DNA of 64,000 nt from Deinococcus malanensis (lineage in GTDB: Bacteria > Deinococcota > Deinococci > Deinococcales > Deinococcaceae): NCBI RefSeq assembly GCF_014647655.1, contig NZ_BMPP01000004.1, positions 248,001 to 312,000 on the forward strand, read 5' to 3'. Positions 11,347-20,027 of the stretch are shown in pieces (position 1 is the stretch's first letter; each line of letters starts with the position of its first letter). A program made the position numbers and the translations under genes. The notes under the pieces are model-generated. The model was not told the origin of the DNA. It was given only the letters and a program-made list of their open reading frames with translations, and did no database searches.

Positions 11347-12603
11347 GTGAACCCACTACGTCGCCTGTCCGGGCTCGTCCTGGTGCTGGGCATGGCGTCG
11401 GCCAGCCCGGCGTCCGACCTCTTTTCTGCCGCTACAAATGCCGTCAAGCGCGATTACTACGGCTGGGCCACCTCGGACTTCGGAGCACTGACCAGAGAGT
11501 ACGAGGCCATCCTCGCCGAACGCTGCGCACCCCAGGGCGACAACTGTGACTACGGCACGGGACGGGCCGTGCTGACTGACCTGTTCAAGGCATTCGGTGA
11601 TGCCCATACCAACGTCCGTGACCCGGAGGGTGCGCAGCGGCTCAACGAGGTGACGCAGGACAAGGCGGTTTCCCGCACCGGCGTGCGGGTGGTGCGCGTC
11701 GAAGGTGGTTTGCTGGTCGCCTCGGTGATGCCAGGCAGCCCGGCCCACGCAGCCGGACTGCGGCGCCTGGACCTGCTGCCCACCGTCAATGGAGAGGCGG
11801 CCGGCAAGCGGGGGACCGAAAACGCCCCCGTAGGACCGATCGAGTTTGTTCGCCTGGAACGTGCCGGCCAGCCGGTCCGGGTGACCCTTCGCAGGGCCGG
11901 TGAACCCGAGCGTGAACTGCTGCTCCCTACTGCTGTCCTGAAGGCGCGCGACGTGGCGACACTGAGTTGGGTGGGCAGCGACGGCAAAACGGCCCTTATC
12001 GACCTGCCCACCTTTCTGTCCAGCGATTCCTCAGAACTGTTTCTTGCCAAATTGAAAGAAGCCCAGGCCGCGGGCGCCCGCCGGCTGATCGTGGACCTCC
12101 GCTTCAACTCAGGGGGCAGTCTGACCGAGTGTGTGGCGGCAGCCAGTACCTTTAATCCGGTCCGCTACAAGTCCCAGTTTCAGGTGGGCAGCTACACCTA
12201 TGTCGGAGTGAACGGCCAGAGCGTCGGGGCGATGGGCCGGGTCAACACCCCTGCCAACGCCCGCATCTGGAATGGACCGGTGGCCGTCCTGGTCGGGCCC
12301 AACACCGCTTCGTGTGCCGAGGTGTTCTCGTTCTTCGCCCAAAAAGCCGGCGCGGTGACCGTGGGGGAATTGACGCGTGGTGTCGGCAACAGCGGCGTGC
12401 TGTTCTTTCCGCTGCCGGACGGCGGCGTGGTATCGGTGACAGTACTCAAGGCCTTCACCGCCGACGGTCAGCCGCTGCCCGACCGGGTGACCCCACTGGT
12501 GCTGGCCCCGACCGACGTGGCCCTGCTCAGCGCCGAGGGTCGGGACTCTACACTTGAAGCCGCTCTGACGGCCCTGGACGCCAAGGAAGCCACGGGCCGC
12601 TAA
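11347..12603 (+). CDS. S41-family peptidase homologue with PDZ domain
   Basis: A 418-residue exported protein: signal peptide (residues 1-21), a helical N-terminal segment, a PDZ-like domain (about 105-185, with [20 protein letters not shown]), and an S41 C-terminal-processing-peptidase core. The nucleophile region is [11 protein letters not shown] with Ser322. The position where CtpA-type enzymes have the catalytic Lys (TxGKG) reads TRGVGNSG here, so that Lys is missing. It may use a tricorn-like His/Glu arrangement or be inactive. GTG start supported by the -10 box spacing. Confidence 0.85.
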   Translation: MNPLRRLSGLVLVLGMASASPASDLFSAATNAVKRDYYGWATSDFGALTREYEAILAERCAPQGDNCDYGTGRAVLTDLFKAFGDAHTNVRDPEGAQRLNEVTQDKAVSRTGVRVVRVEGGLLVASVMPGSPAHAAGLRRLDLLPTVNGEAAGKRGTENAPVGPIEFVRLERAGQPVRVTLRRAGEPERELLLPTAVLKARDVATLSWVGSDGKTALIDLPTFLSSDSSELFLAKLKEAQAAGARRLIVDLRFNSGGSLTECVAAASTFNPVRYKSQFQVGSYTYVGVNGQSVGAMGRVNTPANARIWNGPVAVLVGPNTASCAEVFSFFAQKAGAVTVGELTRGVGNSGVLFFPLPDGGVVSVTVLKAFTADGQPLPDRVTPLVLAPTDVALLSAEGRDSTLEAALTALDAKEATGR

Positions 12604-12625
12604 GGCGACGCCCGGTATACCAGAG

Positions 12626-12883
12626 TCAGCGAACCCAGCGCCGCATCAGGGTCGTGAGCCGCTCAGGCGTGACGTTGCGGTACTCACGGCCATCGACCCG
12701 GACAAACGGCGCGTCTTCGGGCAGAACACCCTGGCCGCACTGGCACAGTGCAAGCTCGACGTTTCCGTCAGCGGTCACCATGCCTGGACTGATGCGCAGG
12801 GCCGTCCATACGGCGTCCAGCAGATCTTCGCGCTGATCGATACTCAGGTGTTCGGTACAGATTTCCAGACGGGTCACGGACAA
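12626..12883 (-). CDS. small NuoE-like thioredoxin-fold [2Fe-2S] protein, degenerate
   Basis: An 85-residue protein resembling the thioredoxin-like ferredoxin domain of NuoE/HoxE. The stretch LCQCGQGVLPEDAPFVRVDG followed by TPERLTTLM matches the cluster-loop and C-terminal helix of that fold. Only three Cys are present (9, 47 and 49), where a [2Fe-2S] cluster needs four, so cluster binding is doubtful. TTG 12883 is chosen because GAGGAGG lies 7 nt upstream. It converges on the S41 gene. Function unknown. Confidence 0.6.
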   Translation of the reverse strand: MSVTRLEICTEHLSIDQREDLLDAVWTALRISPGMVTADGNVELALCQCGQGVLPEDAPFVRVDGREYRNVTPERLTTLMRRWVR

Positions 12884-13003
12884 AGCAGGGCCTCCTCATG
12901 GCCGGAATACAGCCGGAACATCCTAGCGGATGAAGACAGAGTGACCGCACAGTTGCCCTCCGACCCGCAGACCTGAGGCGTAATCCATTCTTGGGATAAC
13001 AGG

Positions 13004-13030
13004 CAGGCTCCCGCATGCAACGGGAGCCTG
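13004..13030 (-). terminator. probable terminator of terC
   Basis: CAGGCTCCCG pairs with CGGGAGCCTG around a 7-nt loop; only a weak T-run (CCTGTTATCC) follows on the minus strand. Confidence 0.5.
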
Positions 13031-13056
13031 TTCCGATCAGCGTGTCCGGGGTTGCC

Positions 13057-13818
13057 TCAGTGCGGCTGACGATCGGTAGGGTGCAGATCCACCGGGCGAC
13101 CACGGCGCAGGCGCAGATTGAGCAGTTCCACGGCGATCGCAAAGCCCATGGCAAAGTAGGTATAGCCCTTGGGAATCTTGAAGCCGAAACCGTCGGCAAT
13201 CAGGTTCACTCCGATCAGCAGCAAAAAGGCCAGGGCCAGCATTTTGACCGTGGGATGGGCCTGCACAAAGCCACTGATCGGACCGGCAGCCACCAGCATG
13301 ATCAGCACTGTAACCACCACAGCCGAGACCATCACACCGATATCGTCAGCCATGCCGACCGCCGTGATTACCGAATCCAGACTGAACACAATGTCCAGGA
13401 CCATGATCTGCCCGATGATGGCCGCGAAGTTGGCCCCGACACGCCCCCCTGCCGTCGGTGTGTGGTGCTCGGGACCTTCGAGCTGCTCGTGCATCTCGGT
13501 GACGGCCTTATAAAGCAGAAACAGACCCCCACCGATAAGGATCAGGTCGCGCCCCGAAAAACCCATACCGAACAGGGTAAACAGGTCGTCCTTGAGGCGG
13601 TAGATCCAGGTGATGGAAAACAGCAGGCCCAGGCGCATCAGCATGGCTCCCATCAGTCCGATGGTGCGGGCACGCGCCTGCTGCTCGGGCGGCAGCTTGG
13701 CCGCCAGGATGGAGATGAAAATAACGTTGTCGATGCCCAGGACAATTTCCAGGAGCAGCAGGGTGCCGAATGCCAGCCAGGCTTCAGGTTGAGTAATCCA
13801 GGAAAACAGTGATTCCAC
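13057..13818 (-). CDS. TerC-family integral membrane protein
   Basis: A 253-residue TerC-family membrane protein with about seven to eight helices. The family signature LLLLEIVLGIDNVIFIS near residue 20 and its inverted partner IMVLDIVFSLDSVITAVGM near residue 125 carry the conserved Asp residues that are thought to coordinate metal. TerC proteins are linked to manganese export, tellurite resistance and metallation of exported enzymes. The start is GTG 13818: GGAG is 9 nt upstream and the resulting N-terminus, xESLFSWITQPEAW, is where family members begin. Mn homeostasis is of interest in a radiation-resistant lineage, but that link is inference. Confidence 0.88.
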   Translation of the reverse strand: MESLFSWITQPEAWLAFGTLLLLEIVLGIDNVIFISILAAKLPPEQQARARTIGLMGAMLMRLGLLFSITWIYRLKDDLFTLFGMGFSGRDLILIGGGLFLLYKAVTEMHEQLEGPEHHTPTAGGRVGANFAAIIGQIMVLDIVFSLDSVITAVGMADDIGVMVSAVVVTVLIMLVAAGPISGFVQAHPTVKMLALAFLLLIGVNLIADGFGFKIPKGYTYFAMGFAIAVELLNLRLRRGRPVDLHPTDRQPH

Positions 13819-13996
13819 GAATGCACACTCCAGTGAAATATGAGTGGGAGGCACTTTCATGCCTTCCGGTGTAGGTACAGCTGAAGAAGAGGCACCCCAG
13901 CAGATCGGGACGTGCTACAGGTCAGGCTCCGGAAAAGATTGTGCAACGATTATGCGGGGCAGACAAAAACCTTCTATCCGACTTGCATAAATTTGC

Positions 13997-14587
13997 TCAG
14001 CGGGGTGCGGCTCCGTCCAGGTACACCGCCAGCAGGGCCCGGGCCGTCTGCTGGGGTTCGGGGGGTACAGGACCCGACACCAGCGGATACGAGATGGCCA
14101 GAAATGCTCTTGCCAGAACCGGAGGCGGCAGGTCAGCGCGAAGCTCTCCACGTGAGGCGGCCTCCTCGAACAGGGCGGCCAGACCACCCATCCACACGCG
14201 TCGGTACTCGCCTTCGAACGCGGCCCGGCGTTCCGGCGAGACATGGCGCAGTTCGCTGGCCAGTTGCAGGCCGACACGCTGCTCGGGAGCGCTGGCCACC
14301 AGTTCGCCAACGAGAGTCTCGAGCTGGGCCCGGATGCCCTGCTGGGCAGAAGCGTGGGCCACCAGGCGGCCCAGGCCGGCCAGTGCGCCGTCCAGCATGG
14401 CCAGGAACAGGGCTTCCTTGTCGGCGTAGTGGTGATACAGGGCCGGTTTGGTCACGCCCACCGCTTCTGCCACCTCACGCATGCTGACGCCGTGGTATCC
14501 GCTGGCCACGAACAGCCGCGCCGCCTCCTGCTGAATACGCGCGCGGGTGCTGTCAGGGGCGGAGCTGTACGGGGTCGAAACGGTCAC
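13997..14587 (-). CDS. TetR-family transcriptional regulator
   Basis: A 196-residue TetR/AcrR regulator. The DNA-binding helix-turn-helix lies near residues 15-60: [20 protein letters not shown], then [20 protein letters not shown], the classic recognition-helix pattern. The C-terminal two-thirds is a divergent ligand domain. GTG 14587 is chosen over ATG 14611 because TATCAT ends 6 nt before it. The gene is divergent from the alpha/beta hydrolase, which could be its target; terC lies downstream on the same strand. Confidence 0.9.
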   Translation of the reverse strand: MTVSTPYSSAPDSTRARIQQEAARLFVASGYHGVSMREVAEAVGVTKPALYHHYADKEALFLAMLDGALAGLGRLVAHASAQQGIRAQLETLVGELVASAPEQRVGLQLASELRHVSPERRAAFEGEYRRVWMGGLAALFEEAASRGELRADLPPPVLARAFLAISYPLVSGPVPPEPQQTARALLAVYLDGAAPR

Positions 14588-14593
14588 GTCCTC

Positions 14594-14599
14594 ATGATA
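14594..14599 (-). promoter_or_regulatory. -10 box TATCAT
   Basis: TATCAT (minus strand) ends 6 nt before GTG 14587. Confidence 0.6.
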
Positions 14600-14856
14600 C
14601 TCGGGCCTCATGTCGACCGGGGAGGGCGCCGCGGTCCAGCCTGTCGGCGCACCTTCCCTTCAGCCCTGCCGCCCCGTTCCAGGCAGGGCCTGAGCGTCTG
14701 CTGTGCTGCCGGGTGCTCCAGTTTTGTTATCGGTGGCATGTGATGAGCCACCTGAAGGGCTGGAACGCCGGGGCATCCTCTCAGCGCGACACCACGGTTT
14801 TGGCCCTGGTGGCAGACCAGGCCGCGTGCCGCCAGGCTGGATGTCAGACTGGCACG

Positions 14857-15711
14857 ATGTGGACCGAACACGAGATCCGGGTCAACGGCGTGCGCCTGCA
14901 CTACGTGGAGGCAGGACCAGCAGCGGGGCCCCTGGTGGTGCTCCTGCACGGCTTCCCGGAATACTGGCGGGCCTGGGAACATCAGATCGGCCCGCTGGCA
15001 CGCGCGGGCTTCCGCGTGGTGGCCCCCGACATGCGAGGCTACAACCTCAGTGAAAAGCCTCAGGACATCGAGGCATACCGGGTCCAGACCCTCCAGGAGG
15101 ACATCGCGAAGCTGATCCGTGCACTTGGTGCCGGTCGCGCACATGTGGTCGGCCACGACTGGGGAGGCATTGTGGCGTGGCAGCTGGCAATTCGACAGCC
15201 GGAGGCCGTGGACCGACTGGTTATCCTGAACGCGCCACATCCGGGCGCTGCACGCAGGGGCATGAAACACCCGGAGCAGCTCAAACGGTCGTGGTACGTG
15301 TATCTGTTTCAGCTGCCTGTACTGCCGGAACTGCTCCTGGAACGTTTCGGGCGCTGGGCGCTGCGGGGGACCCGGCAGGACGCGTTCACGCCGCAGGACA
15401 TGCGGCTGTACCGTACAGCGTGGAGGCAGCCCGGGGCGGCGCGCGGCATGGTCAACTATTACCGGGCCCTGCGGCGTTGCGGCACGCGCCACGGCCTGAG
15501 CCGTCAGCCGGACAACGAGAAGGTCGACTCACCCACCCTGGTCATCTGGGGTCAGCGCGACGCGGCCCTGATCCCAGAGATGGCCGAGGCACAGCCCTGG
15601 GTAAGGGACATGCGTCTGGTCCGTCTGCCCCGGGCCAGTCACTGGGTCATGCGTGATGAGCCCGTTAAGGTGAACAACCTGCTGATCGACTTTCTGCAGG
15701 CTCAGACCTGA
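14857..15711 (+). CDS. alpha/beta hydrolase, epoxide hydrolase-like
   Basis: A 284-residue alpha/beta hydrolase close to soluble epoxide hydrolases and haloalkane dehalogenases. [14 protein letters not shown] (oxyanion HGFP motif) is near residue 33, the nucleophile elbow [11 protein letters not shown] gives Asp near residue 102, and the late catalytic His is in [14 protein letters not shown]. The cap domain lies between. ATG 14857 fits the conserved N-terminus ([17 protein letters not shown]); a longer frame from 14713 is not conserved-looking. A weak -10-like CAGACT sits 6 nt upstream. Substrate unknown. Confidence 0.88.
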   Translation: MWTEHEIRVNGVRLHYVEAGPAAGPLVVLLHGFPEYWRAWEHQIGPLARAGFRVVAPDMRGYNLSEKPQDIEAYRVQTLQEDIAKLIRALGAGRAHVVGHDWGGIVAWQLAIRQPEAVDRLVILNAPHPGAARRGMKHPEQLKRSWYVYLFQLPVLPELLLERFGRWALRGTRQDAFTPQDMRLYRTAWRQPGAARGMVNYYRALRRCGTRHGLSRQPDNEKVDSPTLVIWGQRDAALIPEMAEAQPWVRDMRLVRLPRASHWVMRDEPVKVNNLLIDFLQAQT

Positions 15712-15856
15712 GAGGAACAGTCAGGAGCAGGCCTGGCGCAGTTCCCCGAATGGCACCACCAAGAAAACAGACTCTCGGCAGCGCCATAGTGCATTCTGTC
15801 CGGTAAAATCCACCCGTCCCGCTCAGTCAGTAAGTGCTGTCTCTTTGGCCAATGCT

Positions 15857-16996
15857 TTAAAGCTCGGCAGCCCAGACGTCCTGCGGCGTCTCCCGCTGGC
15901 GGATCAGATGCCAGTCGCCTCCGTTCCAGAGCACCTCGGCGGGCCGGCTGCGGGTCAGGTAGGTACCGCTCATGGCCGCGCCGTAAGCGCCAGCCTCACC
16001 GATGGCGAGCAAATCCCCGCGCGATGGAGCGGGCAACGTGACCTCGCGCGCCAGCAGGTCGCCGCTTTCGCAGGCGGGTCCGGCAACGTCCCAGCAGCTG
16101 TGCTCGGTGCCTTCCCACAGGGGCGTGACCGGATGCGCCGCGCCGTACAGCATCGGGCGCATCAGCTCAGTCATGCCGGCGTCCACCAGCACGAAAGGCC
16201 GGCCGGTGCGCTTGGTACCGACCACCCGGGTCAGCAGGGTGCCGGCCTGGGCCACCAGGTAACGGCCGGGTTCGACCCACAGCTGCGCTTCGAATACGGC
16301 CGCGGCGGCGTGGGCCTCACGGGCAATGCCGGGCAGGTCGGCCCCCAGTCCCCAGCCTCCACCGGCGTCCAGCACCGCGAGCGGCCCCGTCTGTGACCGC
16401 AAGTCGCTCAGACGCCCGAAGGCTGCCGTGAAGTCCGCCGCGTCACGGATGGCGCTGCCAATATGCACGTGCAGGCCCAGCGCGATATGCCCGGCAGCGC
16501 GGAGGGCCTCCAGGACACGCGGCGCCTGTTCCAGCGTCACCCCGAATTTGCTTCTCTCTGATCCGGTGGCCAGGTGGTCATGGGTACTGACGCTCAGCGC
16601 CGGATTGACCCGGACCAGCGCTCGGGATCTAGAGGGCAGCAGCCCGACCTCTTCCTCGCGGTCTACCACGAAGGTGGCGCCCAGACGCGCGCCGGCGGCG
16701 TATTCAGTGTCGCTCTTGGCTGGTCCGTTGATGATCAGGGTCTCCCCTGCGGCGCCCAGGTACTCGGCGCGGGCAATCTCACCCGGACTGACACATTCAA
16801 AGCCCACGCCGGCGGCGTGCAGGCGGCGCAGCAGGTGCAGGTTGGGATTGGCCTTCATGGCGTAGTGCACACGGGCGTTTCCAAATGCAGCGCGTACACG
16901 CTCCAGCGCAGCGTCCAGCTCAGAAGCGTCATACACATACAGAGGAGTTCCGAAGCGGGCGGCGGCGTCATGCAGGGCAGCGGCAGGCAAAGTCAC
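15857..16996 (-). CDS. lysA: diaminopimelate decarboxylase
   Basis: A 379-residue fold-type III PLP enzyme that decarboxylates meso-diaminopimelate to lysine, the last step of lysine synthesis. The PLP lysine is in VHYAMKANPNLHLLR, the phosphate loop is VLDAGGGWGLG, and the active-site Cys-Glu motif is GPACESGDLLA. The C-terminal beta domain has GEAGAYGAAMSGTYL. It is a little shorter than the usual 400-420 residues. Ornithine or carboxynorspermidine decarboxylases are related, but CESGD favours LysA. GTG start supported by TACACT 7 nt upstream. Confidence 0.92.
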   Translation of the reverse strand: MTLPAAALHDAAARFGTPLYVYDASELDAALERVRAAFGNARVHYAMKANPNLHLLRRLHAAGVGFECVSPGEIARAEYLGAAGETLIINGPAKSDTEYAAGARLGATFVVDREEEVGLLPSRSRALVRVNPALSVSTHDHLATGSERSKFGVTLEQAPRVLEALRAAGHIALGLHVHIGSAIRDAADFTAAFGRLSDLRSQTGPLAVLDAGGGWGLGADLPGIAREAHAAAAVFEAQLWVEPGRYLVAQAGTLLTRVVGTKRTGRPFVLVDAGMTELMRPMLYGAAHPVTPLWEGTEHSCWDVAGPACESGDLLAREVTLPAPSRGDLLAIGEAGAYGAAMSGTYLTRSRPAEVLWNGGDWHLIRQRETPQDVWAAEL

Positions 16997-17003
16997 GCCA
17001 GCG

Positions 17004-17009
17004 AGTGTA
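17004..17009 (-). promoter_or_regulatory. -10 box TACACT
   Basis: TACACT (minus strand) ends 7 nt before GTG 16996. Confidence 0.6.
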
Positions 17010-17156
17010 AGCGATGAACCTGAGGGCCAGGACTCAGCAGGCGCATTGCCCTTCTACCGCTTGGCGCAGGGTGCGACGGCCCCTCGAAAACGGGGCCCTC
17101 AATTGCCGTCCGCCTCACGCCAGGCAACGAAAAAAGCTGTTAAGCTGCCCGGCTGT

Positions 17157-18332
17157 ATGACGACGGTCACCTCCACTTCTGCCCGCACCGACTCACCCAC
17201 CCAGCAGGGGGAACGGGTGCTGTGCGCCATGTCAGGTGGGGTGGACAGCAGCGTCACGGCGGCCCTGCTCAAGGATCAGGGTTATCAGGTGGTTGGCGCC
17301 ATGATGCGCTTCTGGCCGGATGACAAGCGGGTCGACACCTTCGATACCTGCTGCTCGCCGGACGCGGCCTATGAGGCCCGCCGCGTGGCGGAACAGGTGG
17401 GCGTGCCGTTCTATCTGCTGGACTACCGCGAGCAGTTCCAGCGCCACATCGTGGGGCCATTCCTGGACGAGTACTCGCGTGGACGTACGCCCAACCCCTG
17501 CGTGAACTGCAACACCAAGGTCAAGTTCGACGAGCTGGTCAAGAAGGCCAAGATGCTCGGCTGCCGCTACGTGGCGACCGGCCATTATGTCAAGCGGGTG
17601 GAAAATGCGGCTGGCGAGGTCGAGTTCTGGCGCGGGGACGATCCCCGTAAGGACCAGACCTACTTCCTATGGGGCACACCGCGTGACGCCCTGCCCTACA
17701 TCCTGTTTCCGGTCGGCGAGCTGGAAAAGCCGCAGGTGCGCCAGATCGCCGAGGAACGTGGGCTGCTGACTGCCCGCAAGCCGGAAAGCCAGAACATCTG
17801 CTTCGTGCCGGGTAAGGTTCAGGACTTCGTGGCCGAGCACCTGCCCCAGGCCACCGGCTATATCCGTGAGGTTGCCAGCGGTGAGGTCGTGGGCGAGCAC
17901 CTGGGGACGCAGTTCTACACCCTGGGCCAGAAAAAGGGGCTTGGTCTGTATCAGTCGCACCGGGTCAGGCACGTGGTGCACCTGGACCCGGCCACGAATA
18001 CCGTCTGGGTCGGGGACTATGAAGACTGCATGTGGACCGGGCTGCGCGCCGGCAGCGCCAACTATCTGCTGGACCTGCGCGACCTGCCCCAGGAGCTGGA
18101 AGTGCAAGTACGTTACCGGACAGCTCCGGTCAAGGCTCGTGTAGTGCACGCCGACGAGCAGGGCTTTGAGCTGGCATTCGCCGAACCGCAGTTTGCGGTG
18201 GCGCCCGGCCAGAGCGCTGTCCTTTATGCCGGACCAAGGCTGCTGGGCGGCGGCCTGATCGAGGACCATGCCCGCGATCTTCCTGCATTACAGCCTGCAC
18301 CGAAGCGCCGCCCGACAGGCGCGCCGGTTTAA
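17157..18332 (+). CDS. mnmA: tRNA 2-thiouridylase
   Basis: A 391-residue MnmA that thiolates U34 of tRNA-Lys, -Glu and -Gln. The ATP pyrophosphatase P-loop is CAMSGGVDSSVTAALL near residue 25; the catalytic Cys pair is in TPNPCVNCNTKVKF and ESQNICFVPG. The central region (FYTLGQKKGLGL) and C-terminal beta barrel complete the three-domain layout. ATG 17157 begins after a plausible TAAGCT box 10 nt upstream; an N-terminal frame extension to 17046 is unlikely. A tRNA-Lys(UUU), one of its substrates, is encoded later in the window. Confidence 0.95.
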   Translation: MTTVTSTSARTDSPTQQGERVLCAMSGGVDSSVTAALLKDQGYQVVGAMMRFWPDDKRVDTFDTCCSPDAAYEARRVAEQVGVPFYLLDYREQFQRHIVGPFLDEYSRGRTPNPCVNCNTKVKFDELVKKAKMLGCRYVATGHYVKRVENAAGEVEFWRGDDPRKDQTYFLWGTPRDALPYILFPVGELEKPQVRQIAEERGLLTARKPESQNICFVPGKVQDFVAEHLPQATGYIREVASGEVVGEHLGTQFYTLGQKKGLGLYQSHRVRHVVHLDPATNTVWVGDYEDCMWTGLRAGSANYLLDLRDLPQELEVQVRYRTAPVKARVVHADEQGFELAFAEPQFAVAPGQSAVLYAGPRLLGGGLIEDHARDLPALQPAPKRRPTGAPV

Positions 18333-18344
18333 AGGCAGTGTTTT

Positions 18345-18376
18345 AAGGCGGCGAGCTTTCAGGCTCGCCGCCTTTC
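18345..18376. terminator. bidirectional intrinsic terminator
   Basis: AAGGCGGCGAGC (18345-18356) pairs with GCTCGCCGCCTT (18363-18374) around a 6-nt loop, between mnmA and a convergent gene. Confidence 0.85.
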
Positions 18377-18383
18377 GTCTGAT

Positions 18384-19307
18384 TCAGTAGCTCCGGCGGA
18401 GATCCACCAACCCTGGCGGCTCCACGTCCTGCAGCAGGTCCAGCAGAAAGTCACGCGTCAGCATGGCCCCCCGGTGCACCAGATCGGTGGTGGTGCTGGC
18501 GATATGGGGCGTGATGATCACGTTTTCCTGAGCCCAGAGTGGATGGTCCTCCGGAAGAGGCTCGGGATCCGTGACGTCCAGCACTGCTCCCCCAAGAGCC
18601 CTACTTTGAAGAGCAGCCAGCAGATCTTCGGTAACGATCAGGTTGCCACGTCCCTGATTGCTGATCCAGGCCCCAGGGCGCAGCAGCGCCAGGACATCTG
18701 CATTTACGGCGCCCCGGGTTTCCGGTGTACTGGGGAGAAGAAGCACGACCCAATCGGCAGACCGGAGCAGATCATCGCGTTCCTGCACGGGGGTCGAGCT
18801 GCGGATGCCGTGGACCTGAGCGCCAAAGGGCCTCAGGAAATCTTCGACATGACGGCCGATATGCCCGTACCCCCACAGCACGACCATCCGGCCGTCCAGC
18901 GTTTCCAGGCCCGAAGAGCCGGGAGCGCGGGGCGCCGTCCACCGGCCCCGCCCCTGCGCGTCGCGGAAACGGTGAAGCCCACGCATGGCACCGAGCATAC
19001 CGGCGACCACGTGCACAGCGACAGCCCGGTCGTGCAGGCGGCTGGCGTTGTACAGCCGTACCCCCTCCGGCAGCGCGGTCCGCACATGGTCAATTCCGGC
19101 AGTCAGTGTCAGCACCCATTTCAGTCCCGGGGTCTGCATCAGTCGCTGGCGGGTCTCAGCGCTGGTCAGCCACAGCACTGCACCGTCGGCTGGGCCGTCC
19201 GGCACCTCGCTCCGGGTGTAGTGGCTGAACGTCACGCCCGGCACCCCGTTCTCGTCCGGGTGGGTCAGGTTTCGGAATTCGGGCAGATCGGGTACCAGAA
19301 CGCGCAT
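18384..19307 (-). CDS. D-isomer-specific 2-hydroxyacid dehydrogenase
   Basis: A 307-residue NAD-dependent dehydrogenase of the D-2-hydroxyacid family (phosphoglycerate, glyoxylate and hydroxypyruvate reductases and relatives). The Rossmann motif is VVLWGYGHIGRHVEDFL near residue 145. The substrate-binding Arg region is ISNQGRGNLI and the catalytic His is in VIITPHIAST near residue 275. The substrate is not predictable. It converges on mnmA. Confidence 0.9.
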   Translation of the reverse strand: MRVLVPDLPEFRNLTHPDENGVPGVTFSHYTRSEVPDGPADGAVLWLTSAETRQRLMQTPGLKWVLTLTAGIDHVRTALPEGVRLYNASRLHDRAVAVHVVAGMLGAMRGLHRFRDAQGRGRWTAPRAPGSSGLETLDGRMVVLWGYGHIGRHVEDFLRPFGAQVHGIRSSTPVQERDDLLRSADWVVLLLPSTPETRGAVNADVLALLRPGAWISNQGRGNLIVTEDLLAALQSRALGGAVLDVTDPEPLPEDHPLWAQENVIITPHIASTTTDLVHRGAMLTRDFLLDLLQDVEPPGLVDLRRSY

Positions 19308-19442
19308 GGCCTATTGTGCCGTGTCATACCCATTCCGAACAGCTTCACTTTCTATACGGGCTGTTCCGGGCGGATACAAGGTAAAAAAATACGGGATGCA
19401 GCTTTACCCCGCATCCCGGCGCTTCTCTGGGATCTGCTGGAA

Positions 19443-20027
19443 TCAAGCGGAATCCGTATCAGGTGCCCAACGCGTCAACCACTCGGCGCGCGTGAGTTCC
19501 ATATTGACGTCGGTGCGCCCGGGGACCTCACTGCGTCCCACCTCACGGAATCCACACGCCAGGAAGGCCCTCTGTGCGCGGCGGTTGTGCCCGAAAGTCG
19601 TCAGACGGACCCTGGACAGCGGCTGCTCCCGCCGTACGAAGGCCCACAACATCAGGGCCTGCACCGCCTCCCGGCCGTATCCCTGTCCCCACAATTCTGG
19701 CCGGCCAATCATGACCCCCAGCGTGGCCCGTGTGGGGGTCGCCGGGGGAGGCGGCGTCAGGTCATACAGCTCGGCACTGCCGATCAGGCTGCCGGCCTCG
19801 TCGAGAATGCCGAATCCGGCGCGCTCTCCCGTCTTTTCCTCGTCCCTCATGACACGCCGGAACAGCCATTCGGGCATTCGGATGGGCCGGGCATCGTTCC
19901 AGTCGGCCAGTTCGCGGTCCCGAAAAAAGCGGTGCAGCGTCCGCCATTCGCCCGCTGTGAAGTCCAGGACCGGCTTGAGGGTCACCCGCCCCCAATGAAC
20001 GAACGGGTCGGCGTCCCCCCCGGTCAT
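19443..20027 (-). CDS. GNAT acetyltransferase, RimJ/RimL-like
   Basis: A 194-residue GNAT acetyltransferase. The acetyl-CoA pyrophosphate loop is in ELWGQGYGREAVQALMLWAF near residue 110 (motif A, Q-x-x-G-x-G/A), followed by the NRRAQRAFLACGFREVG helix typical of RimJ/RimL-type N-acetyltransferases. The acceptor is unknown. Its ATG overlaps the stop of the CysQ-like gene (ATGA), so it is the third gene of an endonuclease III - CysQ - GNAT operon. Confidence 0.88.
   Translation of the reverse strand: MTGGDADPFVHWGRVTLKPVLDFTAGEWRTLHRFFRDRELADWNDARPIRMPEWLFRRVMRDEEKTGERAGFGILDEAGSLIGSAELYDLTPPPPATPTRATLGVMIGRPELWGQGYGREAVQALMLWAFVRREQPLSRVRLTTFGHNRRAQRAFLACGFREVGRSEVPGRTDVNMELTRAEWLTRWAPDTDSA

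Noticed and set aside
13819..13996. yybP-ykoY manganese riboswitch upstream of terC
   Set aside because: I looked for the conserved GGGGAGUAG-type core and did not find it on the minus strand.
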